Below are positions 32,756 to 42,277 of a stretch of DNA of 64,000 nucleotides, piece by piece. Location of the stretch: positions 62,001 through 126,000 of the forward strand of contig CAIPFE010000014.1 in assembly GCA_903864275.1 (NCBI GenBank), written 5' to 3'. A model generated the notes under the pieces. That model had not been told where the DNA came from. It saw only the letters and a list, made by a program, of their open reading frames with translations, and made no database searches. Made by a program: the position numbers and the translations under genes. Source of the DNA: an uncultured Mucilaginibacter sp. Lineage in GTDB: Bacteria > Bacteroidota > Bacteroidia > Sphingobacteriales > Sphingobacteriaceae. Every line of letters starts with the position of its first letter. The first letter of the stretch is position 1.

Positions 32756-34099
32756 TCAAACCCCCGTATAATTCGAAGGGGTAATCCTTCGTATTTCTTC
32801 TTTTACGGTATCATCAACCTTTAAACCATCAACAAAAACTGCGATGGTTTTCGCATTTACCTGTTGGTTAGTGCGGGTAAGTTCTTTTAATGCTTCATAC
32901 GGGTTTGGATAACCTTCGCGGCGCAATATGGTTTGTATGGCTTCGGCAACTACAGCCCAATTGGCTTCGAGGTGGGCATTTATGGCATCGGTATTCAATA
33001 GCAGTTTGTTTAAACCTTTAATGGTTGAATTTAAAGCAATTAGTGTATGAGCTACAGGCACACCGATATTACGCAAAACGGTTGAATCAGTAAGATCACG
33101 TTGTAGTCTTGAAATGGGTAGTTTAGCCGAAAAGTGCTCAAATAAAGCGTTCGCAATACCCAAATTCCCTTCCGAATTTTCAAAGTCTATCGGGTTCACC
33201 TTATGCGGCATGGCGGATGAACCTATTTCCCCTGCCTTTATAAGCTGCTTAAAATAGTTCATGGAAATATACGCCCATATATCCCTGTCAAGGTCAATAA
33301 TGATGGTGTTTATCCTTTTCAGCGCGTCACACTGCGCGGCAAAATTATCATAATGCTCAATCTGGGTGGTGAATTGCGACCGCCTTAAACCTAAAATATC
33401 ATTCACAAAATGGTTACCAAAAGCTTTCCAGTCAATGTCTGAATAGCCGATATGATGCGCATTAAAGTTACCGGTGGCCCCACCAAATTTGGCTGAATAA
33501 GGTATAGCTTTCAATAAATTTAACTGGTTCTCCAAACGCTCAACAAACACCTGTACCTCTTTCCCCAAACGGGTAGGCGATGCGGGCTGTCCGTGCGTAT
33601 GGGCAAGCATGGGTATTTGCTCCCAATCTGCTGCGTATTTTTTGAGTATAGTAACCAATTCATTAACAGCCGGGTAGTAAGAATCAGTTAAAGCGAGTTT
33701 AAACGAATAGGGTATGGCGGTATTGTTAATATCCTGTGATGTTAACCCAAAATGAATGAACTCCTTATATTGTTCAAGGCCAAGTCTGTCAAATTCCTTC
33801 TTTATAAAATACTCAACTGCTTTAACATCATGATTGGTAGTTTTTTCTATCACCTTAATGCTTTCGGCATCCGCTTCACTAAACTTTCTGTAAATGTCGC
33901 GTAACTTTTCTGCCGCATTTTTATCAAAGTTTTGTAATTGCGGCAACGGATGTTCGCACAAAGCGATGAAGTATTCAATTTCAACAAACACCCTATATTT
34001 GATCAGCGCGTATTCCGAAAAATATGCAGCCAGTCCGGCTGTTGTATTGCGGTACCGCCCGTCGACCGGGGAAATTGCTGAAAGAGGGCTTAGCGTCAT
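32756..34099 (-). CDS. purB: Adenylosuccinate lyase
   Basis: 447 residues, fumarase/aspartase superfamily, resembling the longer proteobacterial-type PurB. Conserved segments: TNHDVKAVEYFI, the HFGLTSQDINNTA loop, MLAHTHGQPASPTRLGKE, and GSSAMPHKVNPIDFENSEGNLG with the signature Ser loop. Acts twice in purine synthesis (SAICAR to AICAR and adenylosuccinate to AMP). Confidence 0.95.
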   Translation of the reverse strand: MTLSPLSAISPVDGRYRNTTAGLAAYFSEYALIKYRVFVEIEYFIALCEHPLPQLQNFDKNAAEKLRDIYRKFSEADAESIKVIEKTTNHDVKAVEYFIKKEFDRLGLEQYKEFIHFGLTSQDINNTAIPYSFKLALTDSYYPAVNELVTILKKYAADWEQIPMLAHTHGQPASPTRLGKEVQVFVERLENQLNLLKAIPYSAKFGGATGNFNAHHIGYSDIDWKAFGNHFVNDILGLRRSQFTTQIEHYDNFAAQCDALKRINTIIIDLDRDIWAYISMNYFKQLIKAGEIGSSAMPHKVNPIDFENSEGNLGIANALFEHFSAKLPISRLQRDLTDSTVLRNIGVPVAHTLIALNSTIKGLNKLLLNTDAINAHLEANWAVVAEAIQTILRREGYPNPYEALKELTRTNQQVNAKTIAVFVDGLKVDDTVKEEIRRITPSNYTGV

Positions 34100-34116
34100 A
34101 TACAGTTAAGTTTTTA

Positions 34117-34147
34117 CAAAGATAATAATTCAGGAGCAGCTTTTAAA
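34117..34147 (-). promoter_or_regulatory. Predicted promoter of purB
   Basis: Minus-strand TTTA (34144-34147), 19-bp spacer and TATCTTTG (34117-34124). The ATG is 18 bp from the -7 box. Confidence 0.6.
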
Positions 34148-34151
34148 GGCG

Positions 34152-34384
34152 GTGGCAGTTGTAAGTAGCAGTAGCAGTTGGAATGCTTTAGTTGCAGGTT
34201 CGGGTGACTGTAGCAGTTTTGGCAATTTTAAGATGGCATAAAACACCTTTCATTTTGTCGTTACTCCCACCCGTCTATGATCTTTATTTGAGGTTACTTT
34301 GTTGCGGCTAAGTTAAGTTTGATCAGTCCTGCTACTTGAGACTGGCGCTGAGCAAAACTGCTACTGCTACTTGCAACCTGCCAC
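34152..34384. repeat. Inverted repeat with GTAGCAGTAGCAG arms
   Basis: Left arm 34152-34179 (GTGGCAGTTGTAAGTAGCAG...) pairs with right arm 34356-34384 (29 nt, one extra base) with about 175 bp between. It fills most of the 374-bp gap between purB and the TetR gene. Nothing else of coding type is seen there. A related word set recurs at 52785-52815. Confidence 0.75.
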
Positions 34385-34429
34385 TATTTAGACGGCATTT
34401 GTCAGCTAAAGGTAAATTACTTCGGAAAC

Positions 34430-34460
34430 TTTGAAATCTAAAAATGTTTCCATAGTTTTG
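34430..34460 (+). promoter_or_regulatory. Promoter of TetR-efflux operon
   Basis: TTTG (34430-34433), exact 19-bp spacer, TAGTTTTG (34453-34460). ATG at 34474, so the predicted leader is very short. Confidence 0.75.
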
Positions 34461-34473
34461 ACTGCGAAAGTCA

Positions 34474-35085
34474 ATGAGTCAAACACAGCGAATAATAGAA
34501 GGCGGCGAAGAACTGTTTTTAACGGCAGGTATCAAGAGCGTAACGATGGACGATATAGCCCGGCATTTGGGCATGTCGAAAAAAACCATCTACCAGTTTT
34601 TTAAAGATAAAAACGAACTGGTGATAGCGTTGGTAAAAAAGAAATTGCAGGACGATGAAGCGCAGATGAGCGAAATTATCAGCAAATCGGCAAACGTAAT
34701 AGAGGAAATGATCAATATGATGAAGTGTTCGGAAGATATATTTTCCAGGATAAATCCTATCGTAGTGCATGATATGCAAAAATATCATCCTGATGCCTGG
34801 AAACAGTTTCAAAACTTTAAAGCCGATGTGTTGATACATACTTTGGAAGAGCTGCTAACAAAAGGGATAAAGCAAGGTTATATAAGGCCGGACATAGATG
34901 TAAAGATATTGGCCCGGATGCGTGTGAGCCAGGTTGAAATGGGGTTTAATGCAAGTATATTCCCGGTTGCTGAGTTTAGCGCATGGAAAGTGCAGTACCA
35001 GTTTCTGGAACACTTCAATTATGGTGTTTGCACGCTAAAAGGTTATAAGCTGCTAAACCAGTATAAAAATATTCACGAGGAATAA
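34474..35085 (+). CDS. TetR-family regulator
   Basis: 203 residues. N-terminal HTH: IIEGGEELFLTAGIKSVTMDDIARHLGMSKKTIYQFFKDKNELV. The C-terminal ligand domain is not specific. It is the first gene before the efflux genes (110 nt before the TolC gene), so it probably controls the pump. Confidence 0.93.
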   Translation: MSQTQRIIEGGEELFLTAGIKSVTMDDIARHLGMSKKTIYQFFKDKNELVIALVKKKLQDDEAQMSEIISKSANVIEEMINMMKCSEDIFSRINPIVVHDMQKYHPDAWKQFQNFKADVLIHTLEELLTKGIKQGYIRPDIDVKILARMRVSQVEMGFNASIFPVAEFSAWKVQYQFLEHFNYGVCTLKGYKLLNQYKNIHEE

Positions 35086-35194
35086 TTTAACTGCTGACAT
35101 AGGGTTGTCACGTCCAATAATTTTATTTGTATGGGTATTAAAATTATAACAAAAGAAGGTAAGGTATAAACAACAACAGATTACAGTATATCAA

Positions 35195-36544
35195 ATGAAA
35201 CATATATTTCTTTCCATATTCCTATTATGTGTGATAGCAGTAAATGGCTTTTCACAGCAGGCGCCGCCGCCGGACAGCACTTATAATTTTACGGTTGCTG
35301 ATTGCATAAACTACGCCTACAAACACCAGGATACCGTAGTTAACGCCGGCCTTGATGTTAAAAGTGCAGAATATCACGTAAAAGAAACGATAGGCCAAGG
35401 GTTGCCGCAGGTTAGCGGTGTTGCTTCTTTCCAGGATTATATTAAAATTCCAACTACTTTAATACCCGGGGAGTTTTTCAATCAACCCGGTACTTTTATA
35501 CCGTTGAAATTTGGCGTTAAATATCAGTCGAATTTGACGGTTACGGCGAGTCAAATCCTTTTTGATCCAAATTATCTCGTGGGTTTACAGGGCCGAAAAA
35601 CATATAAGGAGCTATATGACCGCAGTTATACCCGCTCAAAAATTGACGTTAGTGTAAACGTAACAAAAGCTTATTACCAGGTTTTGGTTGGGGTTGAGCA
35701 ATTAAGATTATTGCAGCTCGATATCGATCAACTGAAGCAGCAGGCCGACGAAACCGTTGCGCGCAACAAGCAGGGTTTCGTTGAAAAAATTGACGTTGAC
35801 CGGATAACTGTTCAATATAACTCCTTAGTAACCAAAAAAGAAAATAGTGTCAGGTTAATGGAATTAGGTTACGAGCTGTTAAAGTTCCAGATGGGTATGC
35901 CAATTCAGGATAACTTACTGCTTAAAGATCAGCTGGCTGATTTTCAGTTAGAAGCGACCGGAGCAGATGCGGCAAATGATACAACTGTCTATCGTAGCCG
36001 CATAGAATATAGTTTATTGGAAACGCAGGAAAAACTGAATGAATATGAACTGAAAACTAAAAAAGGACAGTTTTTACCTAAGCTAACAGCAAATGCCAGT
36101 TATTCTGCATCTTACCAAAACAACAGTTTTAGCGATCTTTATTCTGCAGACTTTCCCTCAGGCTATATTGGTCTGACCTTAAACGTGCCGATTTTTACCG
36201 GTTTTCAGCACTTAAATCAATACAGGCAGTCGCAGATAACCGTTTTAAAATCGCAAAACGATTTAATTGCCGCGAAAAACGGCTTAAATCTTCAACTTAG
36301 TCAGGCCCGTATTACCTATGTTAACGGCCTGCAAACATTAAATGACGAAAAAAAGAACCGTGAGCTTGCCGCCGAAATATTGCGTGTTTCGAAAATTAAA
36401 TATGAACAAGGCGTAGGCTCCAGCCTCGAAGTTATCCAGGCGCAGACCGCGCTACAGGATGCGGATAATACTTACATACAGGGGCTATATGACGCGCTTG
36501 TCAGTAAAGTTGATTTGGATAAAGCATATGGACGAATTAAATAA
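35195..36544 (+). CDS. TolC-family outer-membrane efflux protein
   Basis: 449 residues. Signal peptide (SIFLLCVIAVNGFSQ), then two TolC repeats of long coiled helices; the repeat element KIKYEQGVGSSLEVIQAQTALQDADN matches the OEP signature. It forms the trimeric outer-membrane exit duct with the adaptor and RND permease encoded next. Confidence 0.93.
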   Translation: MKHIFLSIFLLCVIAVNGFSQQAPPPDSTYNFTVADCINYAYKHQDTVVNAGLDVKSAEYHVKETIGQGLPQVSGVASFQDYIKIPTTLIPGEFFNQPGTFIPLKFGVKYQSNLTVTASQILFDPNYLVGLQGRKTYKELYDRSYTRSKIDVSVNVTKAYYQVLVGVEQLRLLQLDIDQLKQQADETVARNKQGFVEKIDVDRITVQYNSLVTKKENSVRLMELGYELLKFQMGMPIQDNLLLKDQLADFQLEATGADAANDTTVYRSRIEYSLLETQEKLNEYELKTKKGQFLPKLTANASYSASYQNNSFSDLYSADFPSGYIGLTLNVPIFTGFQHLNQYRQSQITVLKSQNDLIAAKNGLNLQLSQARITYVNGLQTLNDEKKNRELAAEILRVSKIKYEQGVGSSLEVIQAQTALQDADNTYIQGLYDALVSKVDLDKAYGRIK

Positions 36545-36577
36545 AACAAACCTTACAGCATAAATATCATATAAGAA

Positions 36578-37684
36578 ATGAAAAAACTAATATATTTCTC
36601 TGGCGTAATATTGTTGTTCGCAGCCTGCACCAGCAAACCAAAAAATAAAGCCGCGCAATTAGCCGACTTAAAGAAAGAGCAGGCGAAAATAGACTCCCAG
36701 ATCGTGAAGCTTCAAACTGAATTAGGCAGAAAAGATTCGGTTAAGTCAATTGATGTGGGCACGATTACGGTAACCCCGGGCAATTTTACCAATTATGTTG
36801 ATCTTCAGGGCCACATAGATGCGCAGGATAATGTAATTGCTTATCCGCTAACGTCCGGCACAATCACTAACCTTTACGTTAAAGCAGGAGAGCATGTGGG
36901 CAAGGGACAGGTTTTAGCACAGCTGGACAATAGCGTGCAGCTTCAAAATATTGCACAGGCTAAAGCCCAGTGGTCGCTTGCGCAAACCACCTATGATAGG
37001 CAAAAGAATCTGTGGGATCAGAAAATTGGCACCGAAATTCAATACTTGCAGGCGAAAAGTAACCTGGAGGCCCTTGAAAGACAGGTGGATGGTTTGAAAC
37101 AAGCGGCTAACATGTACCGTATCGTCGCACCAATCACCGGCAGAGTGGACCAAATGGACCTCAAACTGGGCCAGGTGGCATCTCCCGGTAGCACTGGTAT
37201 CAGGATAGTAAACACCGATAACCTGAAGGTAAAAGCAGATGTACCGGAATCATATGCAATCGACATCAACCAGGGTGATAATGTTAAAGTAGTTATTCCT
37301 GATGCTAACGACTCGCTGATGCTAAAGGTTACGTTTGCTGCAAAAGTGATTGATCCCGGATCAAGGTCATTTGGGATTGAAATAAAATTACCGCAAAGTA
37401 AAGCACTGCGCCCGAACATGACTGCTACTATTCGGGTAGCCGATTATTCCAAAAAGAATTCCCTGTCACTTCCATTAAATGCGATTCAACGTTCAGACAC
37501 CAGTACATTTGTTTATATTAATAAAAATGGCGTCGCAAAAAGGCAAAATGTTAAATTAGGCAACACTTATGGTGGAAAATCGGAGGTGCTAAGCGGTATC
37601 TCAGCGGGTGACCAGGTAGTTACTGAAGGAGCAAGCGATATTGAAGACGGCGACAAGCTAAGGGTGCTGAACGCAGCTAAATAA
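36578..37684 (+). CDS. Efflux RND adaptor (membrane fusion protein), lipoprotein
   Basis: 368 residues. Signal with lipobox LLFAAC; then an alpha-helical start, biotinyl/lipoyl-like segments (GTITNLYVKAGEHVGKGQVLAQLDN), a hairpin helix (about residues 125-170), MYRIVAPITGRVDQMDLKLGQVASPG and the beta-barrel. Joins TolC and the RND permease. Gaps to neighbours are 33 and 20 nt. Confidence 0.94.
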   Translation: MKKLIYFSGVILLFAACTSKPKNKAAQLADLKKEQAKIDSQIVKLQTELGRKDSVKSIDVGTITVTPGNFTNYVDLQGHIDAQDNVIAYPLTSGTITNLYVKAGEHVGKGQVLAQLDNSVQLQNIAQAKAQWSLAQTTYDRQKNLWDQKIGTEIQYLQAKSNLEALERQVDGLKQAANMYRIVAPITGRVDQMDLKLGQVASPGSTGIRIVNTDNLKVKADVPESYAIDINQGDNVKVVIPDANDSLMLKVTFAAKVIDPGSRSFGIEIKLPQSKALRPNMTATIRVADYSKKNSLSLPLNAIQRSDTSTFVYINKNGVAKRQNVKLGNTYGGKSEVLSGISAGDQVVTEGASDIEDGDKLRVLNAAK

Positions 37685-37704
37685 TCATTCAAAACAAATT
37701 TGAT

Positions 37705-40700
37705 ATGAAAGACCAGGAAAAAGAATTTGCGCCCTCCAGTTGGGCCATCGATAACAAAACAGCGGTATATGCATTTATATTTATGATTGCTTTACTGGGC
37801 TTGTTTAGTTACATGCGGCTGCCAAAAGAAAACTTTCCGGATATTGCCCAGTCGAAGGTTTTTATCACAACCATCTATAACGGGCAGTCGCCGCAAAACA
37901 TCGAGGTATTGGTTACTAAACAGCTCGAAAAGCAGCTAAAGTCGTTAAAAGGCCTCAAAAAGGTCACTTCGAATACGCAGCAAAACGTTTCGATAATTAC
38001 CGCTGAGTTTAATGCCAACGTCGACATCAGGAATGCAAAGCAGGATGTTAAGGACGCCGTTGACAAGGCTAAACAGGATCTTCCGCAAAACGACAACAAT
38101 CTGCAGCAGTCCGTTATATCTGATATAGACGTTGCCGACCTGCCGATTTTGTACATCAATATATCCGGTAACTATAGCCTTAAAAAATTAAAGGAATACG
38201 CCGATAATTTGAAGGACGATATAGAGTCGATGAAGGAAATATCCAAGGTGGACGAAGTAGGCGCATTGACCCCTAATATCCAGATCAATGTTGATATTAA
38301 CAAGATGACTGCGGCCCAGGTTAGTTATAACGATATTATCCAGGCAATTGGCAACGAAAACGTAATTTCAAGTGCAGGTACAATCAAAAGTGATGGTATG
38401 CAGCGCACTATCGACGTTAAAGAAGACTTCAAAAGCGCCGATGAGGTTGCAGCGTTAGTTGTCAGGAACCCCCAGGGCAAAGCTGTTTATTTGAGGGACA
38501 TTGCCGACATAAAAGATGGCTTCCAGGATCAGGTGAGTTATGCACGTTTAAAAACACCAAACAACCCCAATTTTAAGAATGTAATTACGCTGAATGTGGC
38601 CAAAAGATCGGGTGAAAATTTGATCCAGGCGTCGGATAAAATTTATTCACTTATCAAACAAAAACAGCAAAGCGTTTTTCCGAAGGGCCTGGATATCACA
38701 GTTACGGGGGATCAATCGGACAAAACCCGTTCAACACTTAACGACCTGATCAATACCATCGTGATCGGTTTCATATTGGTAACCGTTATCCTGATGTTCT
38801 TTATGGGCAGCACGAACGCCATTTTCGTGGCGCTTTCCGTGCCGTTGTCTTGTTTTATAGCCTTCATGTTAATGCCGGCCATTGGGTTTACGCTGAATAT
38901 GATCGTACTTTTCTCGTTCCTACTTGCCCTGGGCATAGTGGTGGATGACGCCATAGTTGTAATAGAAAATACGCACCGGATTTTTGCCAACGGTGCGGTT
39001 CCCATAAAAAAAGCCGCGAAAATTGCTGCCGGCGAGGTGTTTTTACCCGTGTTTTCGGGCACTATGACTACGCTTGCGCCGTTTGTTCCGTTGGCCTTCT
39101 GGAATAGCCTTATCGGGCACTTTATGTTCTTCCTGCCTATTACGCTCATTATAACTCTATTAGCCTCATTGGTAGTAGCCTATATCATGAACCCCGTTTT
39201 CGCGGTTGATTTTATGAAACCACATTACGAAGGGGAGCATGATCATCCCAGGTTTGACCGTAAGGTACGACGTGCCCTGATCTTTTTGACTATCGCCGCC
39301 GTTTTAGGATATTTAATAAATGTGGGCGTTGGCAATTTCGTGGTTTTTGCCGCATTCCTTTATTTATTAAACCATTTCATCCTTTTAAGGGTTATCGATA
39401 AGTTTCAAAAAAATCTATGGCCGCGCTTTCAACATTGGTACGCTCGCCGGCTCGAGTGGGCAGTACAACGGCCTTGGTGGATATTATTCAGCGTTATTAT
39501 ACTTTTTGTTTTCACGATGGCTTTCACTTTTGTGAGAAGCCCCAAAGTGGTGTTTTTCCCTTCTGCTGACCCTAATTTCGTGTATGTATACGTAACCATG
39601 CCTATTGGTACCGATCAGGCTTATACTAACCAGGTGGTTGGGGACCTCGAAAAGAAAGTAGCAAAAATGGTGGAGCCTGATAAGGATATAGTTTCCTCCA
39701 TCATTTCGAACGTGTCTATCGGTGTTACCGACCCAACGGATGAAGACCAGGGGACTTATTATAATAAAGGCAAAATTACTGTGGCGTTTGTTGAATTTGG
39801 TAAAAGAAACGGTAAGGACACCAAAGAAGTTATGACCAGGATACGTAACTCTGTGCAGGGAGTGCCTGGTGCCCGGATTGCTGTAGCCCAGGAAAATGCA
39901 GGCCCGCCGGTGCAAAAAGACATCGATATTGAAATAGCAGGCGACAATATGGATACCCTGGTAAGAACTGCCGACCGGCTCAAAAATTACATTAACCACC
40001 AAAATATTGGCGGTATTGAAGGGCTTCAGCCTGATGTGCAAAATGACAAACCAGAAATAGTGTTCGATATTGACCGCGAACGGGCCAACCGCGAAGGAAT
40101 CAGCACTTCCCAGATCAACCAGGCATTGTTTACTTCAGTATATGGCTATAAGGCATCCGACTTTAGAAATACCACCGAAGATAATTATGAAATTGACGTA
40201 CGGGCGAAAGAAGACCAACGTAATAACATTGATGCTTTAAAAAACCTAAAGATCACCTACCGGGACCTTGCGACCGGGGGGGCCATAAGACAGGTACCGA
40301 TATCGGCCTTTACGGACATACGTTATACTAATACTTATGTAAATATCAAACATAAACAGTCGCGAAGGGTTATTTCGTTAATTTCTAACGTAATCCAACC
40401 GGCGTTTAATCCCAATGAAGTTGTTGCCAGCATATCGCAAACCATTAATAGCTTTAAGGCTCCGGATGGTGTTTCCATACGCATGGGCGGCGGCCAGGAA
40501 GACCAGGCGGAAGCATCGACATTCCTTGGCACCGCTTTGTTGATATCGTTCGGTTTAATATTGATCATCCTTATGATGCAGTTTAACTCTATCGGCAAAA
40601 CGTTGATTATTTTAACAGAGATATTTTTCAGCATTATCGGTGTATTCCTCGGATTAAGCCTCTTTAATATGACGTTCTGTATTGTAATGACCGGTATAGG

Positions 40701-41127
40701 TATCATAGCACTTGCAGGTGTCGTCGTCCGGAATGGTATCCTGCTGGTTGAGTTTACGGACATGCTTATAGCGCAAGGGCAAAACCTCCATGATGCTGTT
40801 GTTGAGGCAGCGCGCACCAGGATGACGCCCGTATTGTTGACAGCAACAGCGGCTATACTGGGCTTAATACCGCTGGCATTAGGATTTAATATTGATTTTG
40901 CCGGTTTATTTACCTCGTTTAAACCCCATATTTATTTCGGTGGCGACAACAATGCTTTCTGGGGGCCACTATCATGGACAATGATATTTGGCTTAGGTTT
41001 CGCAACAATAATCACCCTAATCCTGGTGCCATGTATGTACATTATCAGAGTACGTATGAAAGACCGGCTTAGCGGCGGAAAGAAAAAAGTTGAAAAAAGA
41101 GAAGTATTAGAACCCGCTGCTGTATAG
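37705..41127 (+). CDS. RND multidrug efflux permease (HAE1-like)
   Basis: 1140 residues, inner-membrane proton/drug antiporter. The TM4 proton-relay Asp pair is present (VVDDAIVVIEN, D414 and D415). About 90 residues longer than AcrB-like pumps: between TM6 and TM7, after a His-rich GEHDHPRFDRK loop, there are two extra hydrophobic segments (ALIFLTIAAVLGYLINVGV and FVVFAAFLYLLNHFILL). Substrates unknown. Last gene of the operon, followed by a terminator. Confidence 0.94.
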   Translation: MKDQEKEFAPSSWAIDNKTAVYAFIFMIALLGLFSYMRLPKENFPDIAQSKVFITTIYNGQSPQNIEVLVTKQLEKQLKSLKGLKKVTSNTQQNVSIITAEFNANVDIRNAKQDVKDAVDKAKQDLPQNDNNLQQSVISDIDVADLPILYINISGNYSLKKLKEYADNLKDDIESMKEISKVDEVGALTPNIQINVDINKMTAAQVSYNDIIQAIGNENVISSAGTIKSDGMQRTIDVKEDFKSADEVAALVVRNPQGKAVYLRDIADIKDGFQDQVSYARLKTPNNPNFKNVITLNVAKRSGENLIQASDKIYSLIKQKQQSVFPKGLDITVTGDQSDKTRSTLNDLINTIVIGFILVTVILMFFMGSTNAIFVALSVPLSCFIAFMLMPAIGFTLNMIVLFSFLLALGIVVDDAIVVIENTHRIFANGAVPIKKAAKIAAGEVFLPVFSGTMTTLAPFVPLAFWNSLIGHFMFFLPITLIITLLASLVVAYIMNPVFAVDFMKPHYEGEHDHPRFDRKVRRALIFLTIAAVLGYLINVGVGNFVVFAAFLYLLNHFILLRVIDKFQKNLWPRFQHWYARRLEWAVQRPWWILFSVIILFVFTMAFTFVRSPKVVFFPSADPNFVYVYVTMPIGTDQAYTNQVVGDLEKKVAKMVEPDKDIVSSIISNVSIGVTDPTDEDQGTYYNKGKITVAFVEFGKRNGKDTKEVMTRIRNSVQGVPGARIAVAQENAGPPVQKDIDIEIAGDNMDTLVRTADRLKNYINHQNIGGIEGLQPDVQNDKPEIVFDIDRERANREGISTSQINQALFTSVYGYKASDFRNTTEDNYEIDVRAKEDQRNNIDALKNLKITYRDLATGGAIRQVPISAFTDIRYTNTYVNIKHKQSRRVISLISNVIQPAFNPNEVVASISQTINSFKAPDGVSIRMGGGQEDQAEASTFLGTALLISFGLILIILMMQFNSIGKTLIILTEIFFSIIGVFLGLSLFNMTFCIVMTGIGIIALAGVVVRNGILLVEFTDMLIAQGQNLHDAVVEAARTRMTPVLLTATAAILGLIPLALGFNIDFAGLFTSFKPHIYFGGDNNAFWGPLSWTMIFGLGFATIITLILVPCMYIIRVRMKDRLSGGKKKVEKREVLEPAAV

Positions 41128-41148
41128 CTGATCAGTTAAGCTTATAAG

Positions 41149-41180
41149 AAAGCCGCCTTGTTTTAACGAGGCGGCTTTTT
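41149..41180 (+). terminator. Rho-independent terminator of efflux operon
   Basis: AAAGCCGCCT (41149-41158) with AGGCGGCTTT (41169-41178), followed by a T-run. Confidence 0.88.
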
Positions 41181-41236
41181 ATTGGAATTTAATTTGTAAC
41201 ACTAACATTTTAAAAAAACGGTCGTTGTTTATTTAG

Positions 41237-41244
41237 TATATTTG
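41237..41244 (+). promoter_or_regulatory. Predicted -7 box of second TetR gene
   Basis: TATATTTG fits TAnnTTTG; no clear TTTG box at the usual distance upstream. Confidence 0.45.
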
Positions 41245-41320
41245 ATAAATTTGTTAAAAAAGTCAGGAGAATAAACAACCAATTTTATACTACCAGGTAT
41301 ACGTTACAAATAAGGTATCA

Positions 41321-41941
41321 ATGACCATTACAACCGAACTGCAGGACCTAAAAAAAGAAAAAATTCTGGAAGCTGCCTATCAAAGGTTTTTACATTATGG
41401 TTATTCAAAGACGACCATGAATGAAATAGCCGGCGACCTTTCCATGTCAAAGGCCCTTTTGTATTATTATTTCCCGGATAAAAGTCAATTGTATGTTGAT
41501 GTTATGCGCAGGGTAGCCAATGACTATTTGAACAATTTAGCAGATAAAGCAAATACTTTTACCAGCTTAAAAGACGCTTTCGAATTTCAGATCAACGTTC
41601 AGCATGAATTTATTTTAAATAATTATAACTTCTTCGACATATTCAGGCTGGACGAGCAAAACTTACCCGACGCGATTTGGGAGATTGTAGGCCTCGTACA
41701 TCAGTCGGAAAGGGATTTGCTGGTTAACGCTATAACAACTGAAGTTGAAAAAGGAAAAATAAAACCAGTTGCCAATCCAACCGAAATTGTTGAATTGCTT
41801 TTGGATGCTTTACATGGTGTAAACGTAACCGCTTTATCACACAAAAAAACAATGTTCCCCCAGAAAGAGCATTTAGATGAGATCCGCAAAAAGCGCCTAC
41901 TGCTGAGCGATATATTTATAAAAGGCCTGATGTATAAATAG
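41321..41941 (+). CDS. TetR-family regulator
   Basis: 206 residues, HTH: KILEAAYQRFLHYGYSKTTMNEIAGDLSMSKALLYYYFPDKSQLY, followed by a ligand-binding helical domain. It has its own promoter and follows the efflux terminator, so it might regulate the pump or another system; not decided from sequence. Confidence 0.92.
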   Translation: MTITTELQDLKKEKILEAAYQRFLHYGYSKTTMNEIAGDLSMSKALLYYYFPDKSQLYVDVMRRVANDYLNNLADKANTFTSLKDAFEFQINVQHEFILNNYNFFDIFRLDEQNLPDAIWEIVGLVHQSERDLLVNAITTEVEKGKIKPVANPTEIVELLLDALHGVNVTALSHKKTMFPQKEHLDEIRKKRLLLSDIFIKGLMYK

Positions 41942-42078
41942 ACCCGCATTCTCACAAAAAAAGGGATACGAATTGTGTGTATGGAAATGCGCTTAAGTTC
42001 ATGAATATAAGCGTCTTTCAATAATGTCACCTCCCGGTAAAAAGACCTGAATTTATCTCAACAAAAAAATATAATTAA
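41942..42078. other. Gene-free AT-rich stretch after second TetR
   Basis: No gene or strong structure seen; it leads into the candidate small RNA region. Confidence 0.5.
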
Positions 42079-42213
42079 TAACTTTGACCTAATAATTTAA
42101 TTAGTCAATAATTAACACCATCATATTAATTATTAAAAAGACTTCTAATTTAGAGGTGATTGTTTTAGAGTGATTGAAGCGGGCAGGAAGCAATTCCGGG
42201 CCCGCTTTTTTTT
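42079..42213 (+). ncRNA. Candidate small RNA ending in a terminator
   Basis: TAACTTTG (42079-42086) resembles a -7 box, and AAGCGGGC (42177-42184) with GCCCGCTT (42200-42207) plus T8 forms a terminator. The transcript between would be about 120 nt, AT-rich, with no ORF seen. The promoter lacks a clear -33 box, so this could also be only the terminator of TetR. Confidence 0.35.
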
Positions 42214-42277
42214 CTTCCTTTGTGTCCTTTGTGCGTTCTTAGCGCTCTCTGTGTTTAAAAATATCTTCAAGGTCTTT
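42214..42277. other. Short gap with CTTTGTGTCCTTTGTG-type words
   Basis: Contains reiterated (T)CCTTTGTG and GTTCTTAGCGC words, a type of dispersed repeat seen in many bacterial genomes. Confidence 0.4.

Noticed and set aside
39484..40041. Antisense 185-codon ORF in the RND gene
   Set aside because: Shadow of the RND coding frame.
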